Source of the DNA: an uncultured bacterium
GTDB taxonomy: Bacteria > Desulfobacterota > WTBG01
Length of the DNA stretch: 5,585 nt
Assembly (NCBI GenBank): GCA_938024025.1
Contig: CALJBY010000327.1
Span: 1-5,585 of the forward strand
Reading direction: 5' to 3'
Below, piece after piece: positions 5,394-5,585 of the stretch. The stretch's first letter is position 1, and the number at the start of each line of letters is the position of its first letter. The notes under the pieces were generated by a model. That model was not told the origin of the DNA, did not search any database, and saw only the letters and a program-made list of their open reading frames with translations. The position numbers were made by a program, and so were the translations under genes.

Positions 5394-5585
5394 GTGGTGA
5401 TGGCAATCGAAACAAAGCACTTGTCCAAGGCATTCGGAAAGGTAACAGCAGTCAATAATCTTAACCTCTCTATCGAGGAAGGTGAAATCTTCGGGTTTTT
5501 AGGCCCCAATGGAGCAGGAAAAAGCACGACGATTCGCATGCTCTGCGGTATACTCGAATCCACTTCAGGAAGTGCCACGGTAGGA
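5394..5585 (+). CDS. ABC transporter ATP-binding protein, N-terminal part (YbhF-like by context)
   Basis: 64 codons are visible before the window ends. [19 protein letters not shown] is the usual first strand and A-loop region of an ABC ATPase. GPNGAGKST (37-45) is a perfect Walker A motif, followed by [19 protein letters not shown], the typical continuation in ABC-2 type exporters. The gene begins with three successive possible starts, GTG GTG ATG; the first is chosen on spacing to the ribosome site. It lies 79 bp after the adaptor gene on the same strand, with no convincing terminator between. It should energise an ABC-2 type exporter whose permeases lie past the window edge. Whether it is a double ATPase like E. 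coli YbhF cannot be seen here. Confidence 0.92.
   Translation, partial: MVMAIETKHLSKAFGKVTAVNNLNLSIEEGEIFGFLGPNGAGKSTTIRMLCGILESTSGSATVG

Overview
The window looks like a chromosomal segment of a Gram-negative anaerobe, most plausibly a member of the Desulfobacterota (former Deltaproteobacteria). This rests on a tungsten/molybdenum aldehyde:ferredoxin oxidoreductase (AOR) family gene, an RseC-type membrane protein, a FmdB zinc ribbon and a periplasmic-adaptor exporter operon. Base composition is moderate. The taxonomic placement is inference.

Layout. Positions 1-1309 (minus) hold the N-terminal two thirds of an AOR-family gene, cut by the window edge. Positions 1310-1692 are non-coding: an AOR leader with a weak promoter candidate, then a 165-bp structured element (1501-1665) with imperfect inverted ends and a 24-bp perfect palindrome, which looks like a MITE or REP-type repeat. 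An RseC-family gene (1693-2166, minus) follows. Positions 2167-2442 are a divergent promoter region with a -10/-35 pair for each direction and an inverted repeat just upstream of the rightward -35. To the right lie a FmdB zinc-ribbon gene (2443-2667) and a UlaG-like metallo-beta-lactamase-fold hydrolase (2754-3410). The gap 3411-3709 contains degenerate heptanucleotide repeats folded into a 78-bp inverted repeat, then a strong extended -10 promoter overlapped by a perfect 8-4-8 operator. This promoter drives a TetR regulator (3710-4324), a lipoprotein HlyD/YbhG-type adaptor (4337-5314) and the start of an ABC transporter ATPase (5394 to the edge).

The last three genes form one coherent unit: a self-repressing TetR regulator followed by the adaptor and ATPase of an ABC exporter. 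It has the same order as Escherichia coli cecR-ybhG-ybhF-ybhS-ybhR, and the permease genes are expected past the edge. The other genes do not form an evident pathway with each other.

I see no clearly new biological system. The observations most worth a second look are a Cys-to-Ser change at the expected third iron-sulfur ligand of the AOR, the 1501-1665 element, the inverted heptad arrays at 3446-3552, and the TetR operator built into its own promoter.
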